Shown: positions 32,668 to 41,698 of the stretch, in pieces
Layout: each line of letters starts with the position of its first letter
How positions within the stretch are numbered: position 1 is the first letter of the stretch
Assembly (NCBI RefSeq): GCF_000972705.2
Contig: NZ_LATL02000177.1
Coordinates: 1 to 43,966 of the forward strand
Direction of reading: 5' to 3'
Origin: Limnoraphis robusta CS-951
Lineage (GTDB): Bacteria > Cyanobacteriota > Cyanobacteriia > Cyanobacteriales > Microcoleaceae
DNA length: 43,966 nucleotides
Notes under the pieces: generated by a model
What the model was told of the DNA's origin: nothing
Databases searched by the model: none
Seen by the model: the letters and a program-made list of their open reading frames with translations, nothing else
Position numbers and translations under genes: made by a program

Positions 32668-33132
32668 TTATAGCTTAGAACGAAGGGGAAGAGCAATCAT
32701 ATTTTTTACAGGAACATAATTGGCTTGAACAGTCATCACCCGTTGAACCAACCGAGTTAAACCATACCCTGCTAATCCAATCGTTGCACCTGCGGCGACA
32801 ATTGGACCCATGCTTATACCGACGGCTGTTTCAGCCAAAGCCAAGCTCATTCCACTTAAAATGGCAGAAATTCCGGCTCCCGTAAATGCACCTCCAGCTA
32901 CAGAAATTAGGGCGCAACAGTCCTTTTCTTGAATCGCTTTTTTCGCGCCATAAGCCGCCACACAAACCACTGCTCCTGCAACCGTTACAGGCGCACTTAC
33001 TGATGCACTTCCAAATCCCCCCAGAACTCCCACTCCAATCGCTGCTAAGTTAGAGTGAGTTATTTGTTCTGATGTATCAGACGTTACTTTATCTAAAGTT
33101 TTAACGTTTTCTTTTGTATTGGGGAAAGTCAT
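32668..33132 (-). CDS. Small Gly/Ala-rich hydrophobic hypothetical protein
   Basis: The 154-residue protein has a polar start (MTFPNTKENVKTLDKVTSD) and then three or four Gly/Ala-rich hydrophobic stretches, such as LAAIGVGVLGGFGSASV and IVAAGATIGLAGYGL, with many small residues. The spacing suggests glycine-zipper-like membrane hairpins. It ends in a basic tail. I do not recognise a family. A degenerate half-copy of the CCGT-N6-ACGG motif (TAGTATTTTTACGG, 33199-33212) lies 67 bp upstream. Confidence 0.65.
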   Translation of the reverse strand: MTFPNTKENVKTLDKVTSDTSEQITHSNLAAIGVGVLGGFGSASVSAPVTVAGAVVCVAAYGAKKAIQEKDCCALISVAGGAFTGAGISAILSGMSLALAETAVGISMGPIVAAGATIGLAGYGLTRLVQRVMTVQANYVPVKNMIALPLRSKL

Positions 33133-33466
33133 TGTTTTCTGCCTTTTGTAAGTTATTTTGCTGAATTCAAAGCTATCATAGCGTTCCGATTATGATATTA
33201 GTATTTTTACGGAATAAAGTGTTAATTTTCTTAAACTTTCCGGAATCTGAGTTTCACAGGTTAAGGTTTTGGATTGACGGCAATACCGGGGCAGAATCAC
33301 TGTATTCATACCTAAGTGAAGCCATTGTTAGGATCAGAATAATTTTATTTTGGTAAAAAATATTAATTTACCGTACAGTTTGAGCCGTATTTTTCCCAAA
33401 ACCAGGCTGGACGTGTTAACAATAAAATGAACCATAATCCCCTAAAAACTCTAAACCTTCAAACCC
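33133..33466. other. Intergenic region, no gene seen
   Basis: This 334-bp divergent gap is AT-rich. It contains the TTTACGGAA half-site near 33206 and a CCGT-ATTTTT half-site near 33390. I see nothing else in it. Confidence 0.45.
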
Positions 33467-34063
33467 ATGCTCACCGAACGAGCCAAACAACTCATCCCCA
33501 AAGCCCGTATTGTCAGCTTGGCTAACTGGGAACAAATCTATCCCTCGGCGACGATCGCCCGGTTTCAAGCCGCAGACGACGAGGGACGTTATCCCAGCGA
33601 TAGCGATCTTGAAGCGTTAGTCGCTACCTTCCAAGACTTCCCTGAACCCGAAAAAGCTGCCGCCCTCGCTCGAGTTGGTGTTGTGCGTTTACTGCGAGAT
33701 CAGGCCGATACTATTGTTACAGAAGCGCGTGAAACGGTTTTGTCTGAATATCCAGGTATTACCGATCCAGGGGGTGATCTTTATCCGAGCGATCGCGCTA
33801 ACGCTTGCTGGCGAGATTTTTGGCATTTTTTGCGCTGTATTACCTATGGGATAGCTGGAGGCCGCGAATATACCAGCGAAGAAGGGCTACATTATATGGA
33901 ATTGTTGTATGAAGAATTAAATGTCCCTTTACAAGCGATGGTTTCTGGGCTAGAAGGCTTGAAAGCCGCAAGTTTGAAGCGTTTCCCGGAGACTCACCCA
34001 GAAGATCTCGCCCCTTATTTTGACCATCTGATTACTCAAATGCGCCGTTTTCTTCCCTGCTAG
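33467..34063 (+). CDS. Phycobiliprotein-like (phycobilisome family) protein
   Basis: The 198-residue protein has the globin-like phycobilisome fold: YPSATIARFQAADDEGRYPSDSDLEAL resembles the N-terminal helices, and ANACWRDFWHFLRCITYGIAGG aligns with the AACLRD-x-x-x-x-LRYVTYA segment of allophycocyanins and phycocyanins. C114 falls at the position of the bilin-binding cysteine, and the RD pair after it is retained. The match is too divergent to be a structural alpha or beta subunit. A bilin-carrying regulatory or assembly protein is likely. It stands alone, 44 bp before the TnpB gene, with argS beyond the TnpB insertion. Confidence 0.8.
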   Translation: MLTERAKQLIPKARIVSLANWEQIYPSATIARFQAADDEGRYPSDSDLEALVATFQDFPEPEKAAALARVGVVRLLRDQADTIVTEARETVLSEYPGITDPGGDLYPSDRANACWRDFWHFLRCITYGIAGGREYTSEEGLHYMELLYEELNVPLQAMVSGLEGLKAASLKRFPETHPEDLAPYFDHLITQMRRFLPC

Positions 34064-34107
34064 GCCGCTTTGGGTAATCTTCCTTTATGTCGAGACAAGT
34101 AACATAA

Positions 34108-35316
34108 ATGCTGGTATTTGAGGCAAAACTTGAGGGACTGAACGAGCAGTATCTAAAGCTGGATGAAGCGATTAGAACTGCTCGTTTTGTTCGCAATGCT
34201 TGCCTTCGGTACTGGATGGATAACATTGGTGTTGGACGTTACGACCTTAACAAATTCTGTGCCGTTCTCGCCTCCAACACGGACTTTCCTTGGGTATCTA
34301 AACTTAACTCGATGGCTCGTCAAGCGAGTGCTGAAAGAGCGTGGAGTGCAATTGCCAGGTTCTTCGATAATTGTAAAAAAGGTAAGCCAGGGAAGAAAGG
34401 TTATCCTCGCTTCAAGAAAGAACAAACTCACGGGAGTGTTGAGTACAAAACCTGTGGATGGAAGCTTTCTACTGACCGAAGATACATCACTTTTACCGAT
34501 GGCTTTAAAGCAGGAACTTTCAAGCTTTGGGGAACCCGTGACTTGCATTTCTACCAGCTTAAACAGTTCAAGAGGGTGCGGGTCGTTCGTCGTGCTGATG
34601 GGTACTATGCCCAATTTTGTATCGATCAGGAGCGAGTTGAAAGGCGAGAACCAACGGGTAAAACTATCGGTATTGATGTGGGGTTGAACCACTTCTACAC
34701 CGACAGTAATGGGGAAACAGTTGCAAACCCTAGACACTTGCGTAAAAGTGAAAAGGCTTTGAAACGGCTGCAACGCCGATTTTCTAAAACGAAAAAAGGC
34801 TCTAAAAACAGAGCCAAGTTGAGAAATAAACTTGCGCGTAAGCACCTCAAAGTAAGTCGCCCACGTAAAGACTTTGCTGTTAAGACGGCAAGGTGCGTGG
34901 TGAGGTCTAACGACCTCGTGGCCTATGAGGATTTGCAGGTGCGAAATATGGTCAAGAATCATCGCTTGGCTAAATCGATCAGTGATGCTTCCTGGTCATT
35001 GTTTCGGGAGTGGGTTGAGTATTTTGGTAAAGTGTTTGGTGTGGTAACTGTTGCAGTTCCACCTCACTACACTTCGCAGAACTGTTCTAATTGTGGTGAG
35101 ACTGTCAAAAAATCTCTTAGTACAAGAACTCATGTTTGTCCCCATTGTGGACACACCCAGGATCGAGACTGGAATGCAGCACGGAACATATTAGAAAAAG
35201 GTCTAAGTACGGCGGGTCACGTCGGAATCAACGCCTCTGGAGAGACTGACCTCTGCTTGAGTGGAGAAATCCCTTCAAGCAAGTCAACTCGTGGAAAGAG
35301 GAAGCCCAAAGAGTGA
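34108..35316 (+). CDS. tnpB: TnpB RNA-guided nuclease
   Basis: The 402-residue protein is a full-length TnpB. The N-terminal OrfB helix-turn-helix and wedge regions run through residue 180 (EYKTCGWKLS, GYYAQFCID). RuvC residues are D190 in GIDVGLNHF, E274 in YEDLQVRNM and D354 in DRDWNAARNI, and the zinc finger is C326, C329, C344, C347. All catalytic residues are intact, so it should cut DNA under guidance of an RNA transcribed from the 3' end of the element. The C-terminal tail (about 375-402) is Ser/Lys/Arg-rich. No TnpA adjoins it. It separates the phycobiliprotein-like gene from argS. Confidence 0.93.
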   Translation: MLVFEAKLEGLNEQYLKLDEAIRTARFVRNACLRYWMDNIGVGRYDLNKFCAVLASNTDFPWVSKLNSMARQASAERAWSAIARFFDNCKKGKPGKKGYPRFKKEQTHGSVEYKTCGWKLSTDRRYITFTDGFKAGTFKLWGTRDLHFYQLKQFKRVRVVRRADGYYAQFCIDQERVERREPTGKTIGIDVGLNHFYTDSNGETVANPRHLRKSEKALKRLQRRFSKTKKGSKNRAKLRNKLARKHLKVSRPRKDFAVKTARCVVRSNDLVAYEDLQVRNMVKNHRLAKSISDASWSLFREWVEYFGKVFGVVTVAVPPHYTSQNCSNCGETVKKSLSTRTHVCPHCGHTQDRDWNAARNILEKGLSTAGHVGINASGETDLCLSGEIPSSKSTRGKRKPKE

Positions 35317-35326
35317 TCTTTGGAAT

Positions 35327-35358
35327 CCCCCGCTACACCCTAGCGGGTGTAGCGGGGG
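35327..35358 (+). ncRNA. 3'-end hairpin of TnpB element, probable guide-RNA (omega RNA) region
   Basis: CCCCCGCTACACCC at 35327-35340 pairs perfectly with GGGTGTAGCGGGGG at 35345-35358 around a TAGC loop. It starts ten bases after the tnpB stop. The position fits the right-end structure of IS605 elements, where the RNA scaffold ends and the guide begins. It could also terminate transcription. Confidence 0.55.
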
Positions 35359-35409
35359 AGGATGTCAATATAAAGCTTGTAATCCCCTATCAAAACTGGA
35401 TCACGTCCA

Positions 35410-37167
35410 ATGCCTTCTACCGTCGAACAACTTAAAGCCAAATTTGACAACGCCATTATCGCCGCGTTTGGTGAGGAGATGGCGGGAATTGACCCGATGT
35501 TGGTTCCGGCGAGTAATCCGAAATTTGGGGATTATCAATGTAATGTGGCGATGTCGCTGACGAAGGTATTAAAAAATAATCCTAAAGCGATCGCCGCTCA
35601 AATTATCGAAAAACTGGATATCAGCGAGATTTGTCAACCGCCAGAAATTGCAGGGCCAGGGTTTATCAATCTCCGCCTGAAACCCGAATATTTAGAAGCA
35701 AAACTGAATACCATTTTAACAGATGAACGATTAGGGATTCCCAGCGTTGACCATCCCCAAAAAGTGATTGTTGATTTTTCTAGCCCGAATATTGCTAAAG
35801 AAATGCACGTTGGACATTTACGTTCAACGATTATTGGAGATTCGATCGCGAGGATTTTAGAATTTTTAGGACATGATGTTTTGCGTCTCAATCATGTGGG
35901 AGATTGGGGGACGCAATTTGGAATGTTAATTACTTATTTACGAGAAGTTTATCCCGAAGCGTTAACCACAGCCGATGCCTTAGATATCGGGGATTTAGTC
36001 GCATTTTACCGTCAGGCTAAAGTTCGCTTTGATGAAGACGAAGGCTTCAAAGAAGCCGCCCGTCAAGAAGTGGTCAAATTACAAGCAGGCGCTGAAGATA
36101 GCCGTCGGGCTTGGCAACTGTTGTGTGAACAATCTCGGCGCGAATTTCAAGTGATTTATGATTTGTTGGATATTAAATTAGAAGAACGAGGAGAATCGTT
36201 TTATAATCCCTTATTGTCGGAAGTTGTAGCTGATTTAGAGAAAACAGGCTTATTAGAAGAAAATCAAGGCGCGAAATGTGTCTTTTTAGATGGGTTTCAA
36301 AATAAAGAAGGGGAAGCGTTACCGTTAATTGTACAGAAGTCTGATGGCGGATATAATTATGCCACAACTGATTTAGCGGCACTACGATATAGAATTAATC
36401 AAGATGAAGCTAAACGAATGATTTATGTGACCGATGCAGGTCAAGCGAATCATTTTACACAAGTTTGGCAGGTGGCGAGAAAAGCAGGTTGGATACCCGA
36501 TAATGTTGAGGTGGTTCATGTTCCGTTTGGGTTAGTTTTAGGGGAAGATGGGAAGAAATTAAAAACTCGTTCCGGGGAAACGGTTAGACTGCGAGAGTTA
36601 TTAGATGAAGCGATTAACCGCACCGAAAAAGATTTAGAAACGCGGATAAAAGAAGAAGAAAGAACCGAGTCCCAAGCGTTTATAGATAACGTGGCAAAAG
36701 TTGTAGGAATGAGTGCGGTTAAATACGCAGATCTCAGCCAAAATCGCACCAGTAACTATGTCTTTAGTTTTGATAAAATGCTGTCATTGCAAGGAAATAC
36801 TGCGCCCTATTTACTCTATGCTTATGTGAGAATTCAAGGAATTCGTCGCAAAGGAGAAATCGACTTTAAACAAGTGGGAACCGAGGCGAAAATGCAGCTT
36901 CAAGAAGAGGCTGAATTTACCCTAGCCAAGCATTTATTACAACTCAATGAAGTGATTGAAGCCGTAGCGACAGACTTACTCCCAAACCGTTTGTGTCAAT
37001 ACTTATTTGAACTTAGTCAAAAATTTAATCAATTTTATGACCAGTGTCCCGTGTTGAAAGCAGAAGACGCTCAACGAATCTCTCGTTTAGGGCTATGCGA
37101 TCTGACCGCACGCACGTTAAAATTAGGATTATCCCTCTTAGGCATATCTGTCCTAGAGCGGATGTAA
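35410..37167 (+). CDS. argS: Arginyl-tRNA synthetase
   Basis: The 585-residue class I synthetase charges tRNA-Arg. The N-terminal add-1 domain covers residues 1-110. HVGHLRST (133-140) is the HIGH motif, and [14 protein letters not shown] is a family signature. [15 protein letters not shown] replaces the KMSKS loop in the usual ArgS fashion, and the C-terminal DALR helical domain starts near 470. The length is normal. Its upstream region was displaced by the TnpB element, whose end is about 40 bp before the ATG, so the promoter may now lie within the element. Confidence 0.96.
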   Translation: MPSTVEQLKAKFDNAIIAAFGEEMAGIDPMLVPASNPKFGDYQCNVAMSLTKVLKNNPKAIAAQIIEKLDISEICQPPEIAGPGFINLRLKPEYLEAKLNTILTDERLGIPSVDHPQKVIVDFSSPNIAKEMHVGHLRSTIIGDSIARILEFLGHDVLRLNHVGDWGTQFGMLITYLREVYPEALTTADALDIGDLVAFYRQAKVRFDEDEGFKEAARQEVVKLQAGAEDSRRAWQLLCEQSRREFQVIYDLLDIKLEERGESFYNPLLSEVVADLEKTGLLEENQGAKCVFLDGFQNKEGEALPLIVQKSDGGYNYATTDLAALRYRINQDEAKRMIYVTDAGQANHFTQVWQVARKAGWIPDNVEVVHVPFGLVLGEDGKKLKTRSGETVRLRELLDEAINRTEKDLETRIKEEERTESQAFIDNVAKVVGMSAVKYADLSQNRTSNYVFSFDKMLSLQGNTAPYLLYAYVRIQGIRRKGEIDFKQVGTEAKMQLQEEAEFTLAKHLLQLNEVIEAVATDLLPNRLCQYLFELSQKFNQFYDQCPVLKAEDAQRISRLGLCDLTARTLKLGLSLLGISVLERM

Positions 37168-37268
37168 GCTGAGATCAATTCAGCTAAAATTAAACTCGGG
37201 TAACGAGTGCAATTTTAACAAAAAAAGTGTAGAGATTTGTAGATAAAACAATACAGAGGAGCTATTTT

Positions 37269-37670
37269 ATGTCTGAAGTTCAACCCGAAAGCACAAAAAA
37301 GATTGAAACAGTCCCACAGACCCCGGTTACAACACCGCTAGTACCCCCACAGAATTCTTCTACGACTGGAGTTAAAGGATTTCTCAACGGTTGGAAGTTG
37401 AAAGTTGGGTTAGCCGTTGCAGGTTTATTAATAGTAGTGGCGGGGCTTTTTTGGTTCTATTATCCCTATAAGATTGCGATGATTGGTTTGGAGAGATGGT
37501 CTAGAGAATCGGGCGCTCAATCCATTGATTGTATGATGCGTGATACTGACAATAATCAGTATATTAGTTGTAGCGCCAAGATGGAGCAGAAAGTTTTTCC
37601 GCTTGAATGTGGTTCGAGTCTTTTTAATATCGGATGTCGAGTCTCTAAAGCGGAACTTCTCCGAGAGTAA
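37269..37670 (+). CDS. Single-pass membrane hypothetical protein
   Basis: The 133-residue protein has a Pro/Thr/Ser-rich N-terminal 40 residues, one membrane helix (VGLAVAGLLIVVAGLFWFYY, about 46-65) and a C-terminal domain with four cysteines (C88, C96, C109 and C118 by approximate count). The cysteine-bearing part may be periplasmic with disulfides. The ATG follows AGAGGAGC. I know no family. It ends at a terminator shared with the next convergent gene. Confidence 0.65.
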   Translation: MSEVQPESTKKIETVPQTPVTTPLVPPQNSSTTGVKGFLNGWKLKVGLAVAGLLIVVAGLFWFYYPYKIAMIGLERWSRESGAQSIDCMMRDTDNNQYISCSAKMEQKVFPLECGSSLFNIGCRVSKAELLRE

Positions 37671-37687
37671 GTTAATCTTTTGTATAA

Positions 37688-37720
37688 GAAACCCGGTTTT
37701 TTGGAGAAGCCGGGTTTTTC
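37688..37720 (+). terminator. Bidirectional intrinsic terminator
   Basis: AACCCGG pairs with CCGGGTT around a loop containing TTTTTTGGAGAAG, with T runs after the stem on the plus strand and A runs before it. It lies between convergent genes ending at 37670 and 37737 and can serve both. Confidence 0.8.
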
Positions 37721-37736
37721 TATCTCAGAATTTGAC

Positions 37737-38141
37737 TTATTTAGATTCTGAGTTATTAGAAGCCGTTAAGACATCCCAAAACGCTTGAGTCGCCTTTGTT
37801 AAACGTTCCCCTAAATCGGCTAAATCTTTGACAATTCCTTGCAAGTTGCTTTCAGCTTCCGTCTCAAACTGTTTGAAAGAAGTCTCAATTTGCTCTTTAT
37901 CAATCAATCGAATTTGCTCAATTCTCTCTCGGACACTTCGCACCGCTTCGGTATAAGCATCACGATTGATTTCGGCTGCGGTTTGCAGTTCTATTTTGAC
38001 CAAATTCTGAATCGCTTGCAATAACGCTTCAGTTTCTTTCTGAGGTTCACTTGTAGAAGAATTTTCGGAGGTTGAAGTCATTTCTGTTGAAGATGTTTCT
38101 ACCAGTGCAGACTCTTTCGGTACATTGTGTTCTTCAGTCAT
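37737..38141 (-). CDS. Hypothetical coiled-coil protein
   Basis: The 134-residue protein has a Ser/Thr/Glu-rich disordered N-terminus (1-40) and a long amphipathic helix region (40-125) with heptad spacing, for example AYTEAVRSVRERIEQIRLID. It has no signal or membrane helix. The ATG at 38141 follows AGGAGAATAAAG, a good ribosome binding site. I do not recognise a family; the C-terminal part resembles generic helical bundle proteins. Confidence 0.65.
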   Translation of the reverse strand: MTEEHNVPKESALVETSSTEMTSTSENSSTSEPQKETEALLQAIQNLVKIELQTAAEINRDAYTEAVRSVRERIEQIRLIDKEQIETSFKQFETEAESNLQGIVKDLADLGERLTKATQAFWDVLTASNNSESK

Positions 38142-38310
38142 TCTTTATTCTCCTGAGTTTGATCAATCTCTCTTTCAGTTTTTTCTAAGTTAATTCGGGA
38201 AAAGTCTAGCTTTTTCCCTGTGTATTGTATCGATAAACGATAGAAGGTATCGTTTTGGAATAATAAGAGCTGCCATCAATAATCGAGCTAGTTGTCAATT
38301 TAACGCTAAA

Positions 38311-39180
38311 CTAATCGGATGGCAAACTCGACATTTCTTGTTCAATCTTCAATAACGCTTGTACCCGAGCTTCTGTAGAAGGATGAGTTGAGAACAAACT
38401 TGCCATTCTTTGACCGGAAAATCCATTCATAATCAAAAGCGGTTCAAACGAAGGGTTGGCTCTGAGGGGAACCTGTCGCGCCATACTATCTAAGCGTTGT
38501 AACGCCCGAGCCAATGCTTTGGGATTTTTCGTTAATTTCGCCGCGCCCGCATCAGCCGAATATTCTCGGGTTCGAGAAATTGCCATTTGAATGACAGTCG
38601 CTGATATCGGCGCCAACATTACCGTTAATAGAATACCAATCGGATTTCCACCCTGTTGATTATTGCGCGAACTTCCTCCAAACCATAACGCATAAGTTGC
38701 AAATTGAGCGATCGCCGAAATTGCACCGCCTATCGTCGCCGCTACCGCTTGGGTAAGGGTATCACGGTTTCTGATGTGGGTGAGTTCGTGAGCAATCACT
38801 CCTTCAAGTTCATCTTGGGGTAATATTTTCAGAATGCCTTCTGTAACGGCAACTGCGGCATTTTTGGGATCGCGCCCTGTGGCAAAGGCGTTCGGCGCCT
38901 GAGTCGGAACGATGTAGACTCCTGGCATGGGTAAATTAGCGCGATCGCACAGTCGCTTCACCATCTTATGCAGTTCGGGTGCTTGTTCGTAGCTAACAGG
39001 TTGGGCGCGATAAGCGGCTAAAGCAATTTTATCGGAATAAAACCAAGAACCCAGGTTCATGATCGCCGCTATACCTAAGCCCACCATTAAACCTGTTGTT
39101 CCGCCAATCACTTGAGAGCAAATTGTCACGAGTAATGCACTCAGTATTCCTAATAAAGCAACGGTTTTTAAGAGGTTCAT
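38311..39180 (-). CDS. htpX: HtpX membrane metalloprotease (M48B)
   Basis: The 289-residue protease degrades misfolded membrane proteins. I chose ATG at 39180, preceded by AAAGGAGAG; eight further upstream codons are open but unconserved. Two N-terminal helices (about 5-45) anchor it, HELTH (131-135) binds zinc with E132 as catalyst, and E206 in TREYSADAGA is the third ligand. Two more helices lie at 142-165 and 180-200. Length and order match E. coli HtpX. The gene is alone on its transcript as far as I can see. Confidence 0.93.
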   Translation of the reverse strand: MNLLKTVALLGILSALLVTICSQVIGGTTGLMVGLGIAAIMNLGSWFYSDKIALAAYRAQPVSYEQAPELHKMVKRLCDRANLPMPGVYIVPTQAPNAFATGRDPKNAAVAVTEGILKILPQDELEGVIAHELTHIRNRDTLTQAVAATIGGAISAIAQFATYALWFGGSSRNNQQGGNPIGILLTVMLAPISATVIQMAISRTREYSADAGAAKLTKNPKALARALQRLDSMARQVPLRANPSFEPLLIMNGFSGQRMASLFSTHPSTEARVQALLKIEQEMSSLPSD

Positions 39181-39282
39181 GGGTTTCTCTCCTTTGGATC
39201 TCAAACCAGGAGTTAGCTAAGATTGCCTCTATTGTATCGGTAAATTATCCGTTCAAGTTAAGGCGGGAATGCCGATTTTTAA

Positions 39283-39312
39283 TGACGGTTTAACCGACTC
39301 AAGGCCTTCGGA
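39283..39312 (+). repeat. Fragment of hairpin-cluster repeat
   Basis: GACGGTTTAACCGACTCAAG matches the second hairpin of the units at 28614-29349 together with the bases that follow it. Only this arm remains. It lies between htpX and the leucine-rich repeat gene. Confidence 0.4.
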
Positions 39313-39354
39313 AATCAGCATTGATCAACCTGTAGTTAGACCGTTGGACAGGAT

Positions 39355-40059
39355 TTAAAACTGACAAATATACTTAGGACTGACTGGACAGGTTGGCTCT
39401 TTAATTGGATTATTGCGAACAAATAAATAGGTTAACCGTTCTAAGGGTTGAAGCGAACTAATATCGGTGACTTGATTATTATTGAGATTCAGTTCATTGA
39501 GTTGTTTCAACGACTGTAAAGGGGTGACATCTTCGACTTGATTGAAACTGAGGTTCAGGAAATTCAAATTTTCCAGGGAGCGTAAGGGGCTAACATCTTT
39601 AACTTTGTTATAACTCAAGTTGATTTCCGTTAAATTTTTTAAAGATTGCAAGGGGGTTAAATCAGTGATTTGATTGTTAATTAACTTCAGTCGGGTAATG
39701 CTGGTTAAAGATTGTAAGGGACTCAGATCAGAGATTTGACTGGTACTCAAGTCGAGTTGAGAGTAGGTGATTAAATTTTCTGCGGCTCTGGCGCAGTTAA
39801 AGGTTCCGGCTCGTTGTAAAATAACACTCATGGTTCGTTGAGCCGAGGGAGGAAGTTGCTCTCGATTGATACACCAGTCCATGAAGCTATCATCTTTCTC
39901 AACTGATTCTGAAGGTGGGGTTTCTGATGGGATTGACTCGGGTTCAGTTGGCGACTCGGTTTGTGGGGATTCAGACTCAGCGATTCCTGTATGTGGATCA
40001 GTTAATACTGTTATCGCCAATAAGAATAGGATTAGGAATGGCTTCAACTGACGTTTCAC
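39355..40059 (-). CDS. Secreted leucine-rich repeat protein
   Basis: The 234-residue protein starts with a signal peptide (MKRQLKPFLILFLLAITVL) and a Ser/Pro/Glu-rich linker to about residue 55. A short cysteine-containing cap follows (DWCINREQLP, GTFNCARA). Residues about 100-215 hold five to six 22-residue repeats of the internalin type, such as LKNLTEINLSYNKVKDVSPLRS, where the inward leucines and asparagine ladder are regular. It ends with a CPVSPKYICQ capping pair. The role is probably protein binding outside the cytoplasmic membrane; the partner is unknown. Confidence 0.85.
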   Translation of the reverse strand: MKRQLKPFLILFLLAITVLTDPHTGIAESESPQTESPTEPESIPSETPPSESVEKDDSFMDWCINREQLPPSAQRTMSVILQRAGTFNCARAAENLITYSQLDLSTSQISDLSPLQSLTSITRLKLINNQITDLTPLQSLKNLTEINLSYNKVKDVSPLRSLENLNFLNLSFNQVEDVTPLQSLKQLNELNLNNNQVTDISSLQPLERLTYLFVRNNPIKEPTCPVSPKYICQF

Positions 40060-40171
40060 GAGTAGTTTCTCTTTCTAGTTATCAGTCATTTATATCATTT
40101 ATAGTATAGCATTTCTCCCTTCATTATAAGGATCTGAAAATTTTGACAATGCAACTCACTATCCTTTTAGC

Positions 40172-41617
40172 ATGATAACGCTAGAGGAACATATTCCCGG
40201 AACGGATATTCCCAAGAAAACAGATACTTATACCTCCAGGGAGTCGCTCACTGATCGCACTTATGTCGGACGCCATTTACCCCCCGCTCCCAAATTTAAC
40301 ACAGAAGGAAATCTCCCACCCGTTGAAGATTTAGCCATTTTGTATCATAAAAAAAAGGATGCAAACGGCAACCCAATCACCCGTTATTCCAAAAAATCAA
40401 CATTACTCTTTCCTTATTTTGTCCAGTGGTTTACGGATGGATTTCTTCGCATCGATCACAACAATAAATTTAAAAACACTTCAAACCATCATATTGATTT
40501 GTGTAACGTTTATGGGCTAAAACCCAAACAAACCCATTTATTGAGAACCCATCAAGGCGGTAAACTCAAAAGCCAAATCATCAACGGTGAAGAATATCCT
40601 CCATTTTATTATGAAGATGCTGAACAAGGCAAAGTCAAACCCGAATTTGAAGGACTTTACGAAACGTTAAATGATGAAAAAAGACTCCCACCCGAACGAA
40701 AAGCCAAACTATTTGCAATGGGAGTTGAACGGGCTAACGTTCACATTGGCTATGTGATGTTGAATGTAATTTGTCTACGGGAACACAATCGCCTTTGTGA
40801 TATTTTAGCCCAAAATTATCCAGAATGGGATGATGAACGTCTCTTCCAAACTGCCCGAAATATTCTCGTTGTGATCATGCTCAAACTGGTTGCGGAAGAC
40901 TACGTTAATCATATCACGCCCTATCATTTTAAGTTTGTGGTTGATCCCTTTGCATTTACCGATGAAAGATGGTATCGCGAGAATTGGGTGACACTAGAAT
41001 TTGATTTGGTCTATCGCTGGCATAGTGCCATTCCCGAAACCATTTTATACGATGGTCAACCCGTTTCTTTGTATTCTTCTTTGTGGAATAATCAGATGAT
41101 TATCGACAAGGGAATTGGGGCATTAATGGAAGAAACCTGTTCTCAACCAGCCACCCAAATTGGTTTACATAATACACCCGATTTTCTGGTAGATATGACC
41201 GAAATTCCCAGTATTAAACTGGGACGAAAAGCACAAATGGCAAGCTACAACGATTACCGGGAAATGTGTAAATTTCCTCGGGTTACAGACTTTGATCAAA
41301 TTAGCAGCGATGAAGACGTTCAAAAAGAACTGGCACGGTTGTATGGTAACGTCGAAAATATAGAATTCTATGTCGGACTTTACGCCGAAGATCCGCGAGA
41401 AAATTCAGCATTAGGGCCGTTAGTCGGACGATTAATTGGGGTAGATGCCTTTTCTCAAGTCTTAACCAATCCCCTATTAGCCCCGCCAATTTTTAACAAA
41501 GATACCTTTTCTCCAGTAGGTTGGGAAATTATTCACGAAACCAAGCTGGTATCTGATGTCGTCAATCGTAATGTTCCCAAAAAAGATAAGCCTTACCGAG
41601 TCACATTTTACCGTTAA
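40172..41617 (+). CDS. Cyclooxygenase-like animal-type haem peroxidase (fatty-acid dioxygenase family)
   Basis: The 481-residue protein aligns with prostaglandin H synthase. YRWH (281-284) corresponds to catalytic Tyr385 and proximal haem ligand His388. REHNRLCDIL (203-212) is the family signature. LYGNVENIEFYVGL matches the helix before Ser530, and S428 in VDAFSQVL falls at the aspirin-acetylated serine. The distal region QWFTD (85-89) aligns with QHFTH of the animal enzymes, so the distal histidine would be D89. It should oxygenate fatty acids to hydroperoxides, as linoleate dioxygenases of this cyanobacterial family do; the loss of the distal histidine suggests weak peroxidase activity. 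A catalase-family gene remnant follows 77 bp downstream, which suggests a former oxylipin operon. Confidence 0.88.
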   Translation: MITLEEHIPGTDIPKKTDTYTSRESLTDRTYVGRHLPPAPKFNTEGNLPPVEDLAILYHKKKDANGNPITRYSKKSTLLFPYFVQWFTDGFLRIDHNNKFKNTSNHHIDLCNVYGLKPKQTHLLRTHQGGKLKSQIINGEEYPPFYYEDAEQGKVKPEFEGLYETLNDEKRLPPERKAKLFAMGVERANVHIGYVMLNVICLREHNRLCDILAQNYPEWDDERLFQTARNILVVIMLKLVAEDYVNHITPYHFKFVVDPFAFTDERWYRENWVTLEFDLVYRWHSAIPETILYDGQPVSLYSSLWNNQMIIDKGIGALMEETCSQPATQIGLHNTPDFLVDMTEIPSIKLGRKAQMASYNDYREMCKFPRVTDFDQISSDEDVQKELARLYGNVENIEFYVGLYAEDPRENSALGPLVGRLIGVDAFSQVLTNPLLAPPIFNKDTFSPVGWEIIHETKLVSDVVNRNVPKKDKPYRVTFYR

Positions 41618-41668
41618 GAAACCCACTCAATCCGCAGAAAATCGATCATAAAAAAGGAAGTTTAACCC

Positions 41669-41698
41669 ATGAAACGTTTGGTCGTTTGTTGTGATTGA
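41669..41698 (+). pseudogene. 5' remnant of a DUF2235 gene
   Basis: A good ribosome binding site (AAAAAGGAAG) leads into ATG at 41669, which encodes MKRLVVCCD and then TGA. MKRLVVCCDGTWQ is the usual beginning of cyanobacterial DUF2235 alpha/beta-hydrolase-like proteins, so this is the intact start of such a gene, cut after nine codons. It runs directly into the catalase-family fragment in another frame. Confidence 0.6.

Larger units (their letters stand above)
34064..35370 (+). mobile_element. Solo IS200/IS605-family (IS1341-type) TnpB element
   Basis: The element spans from just after the phycobiliprotein-like stop to the region after a strong 3' hairpin near 35358; exact ends cannot be fixed without an empty site. 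It carries tnpB but no tnpA, so movement would need TnpA in trans. It lies in the gap between the phycobiliprotein-like gene and argS. Confidence 0.6.

Noticed and set aside
34153..34962. Long antisense ORF opposite tnpB
   Set aside because: It mirrors the coding strand of an intact TnpB and has no recognizable domain.
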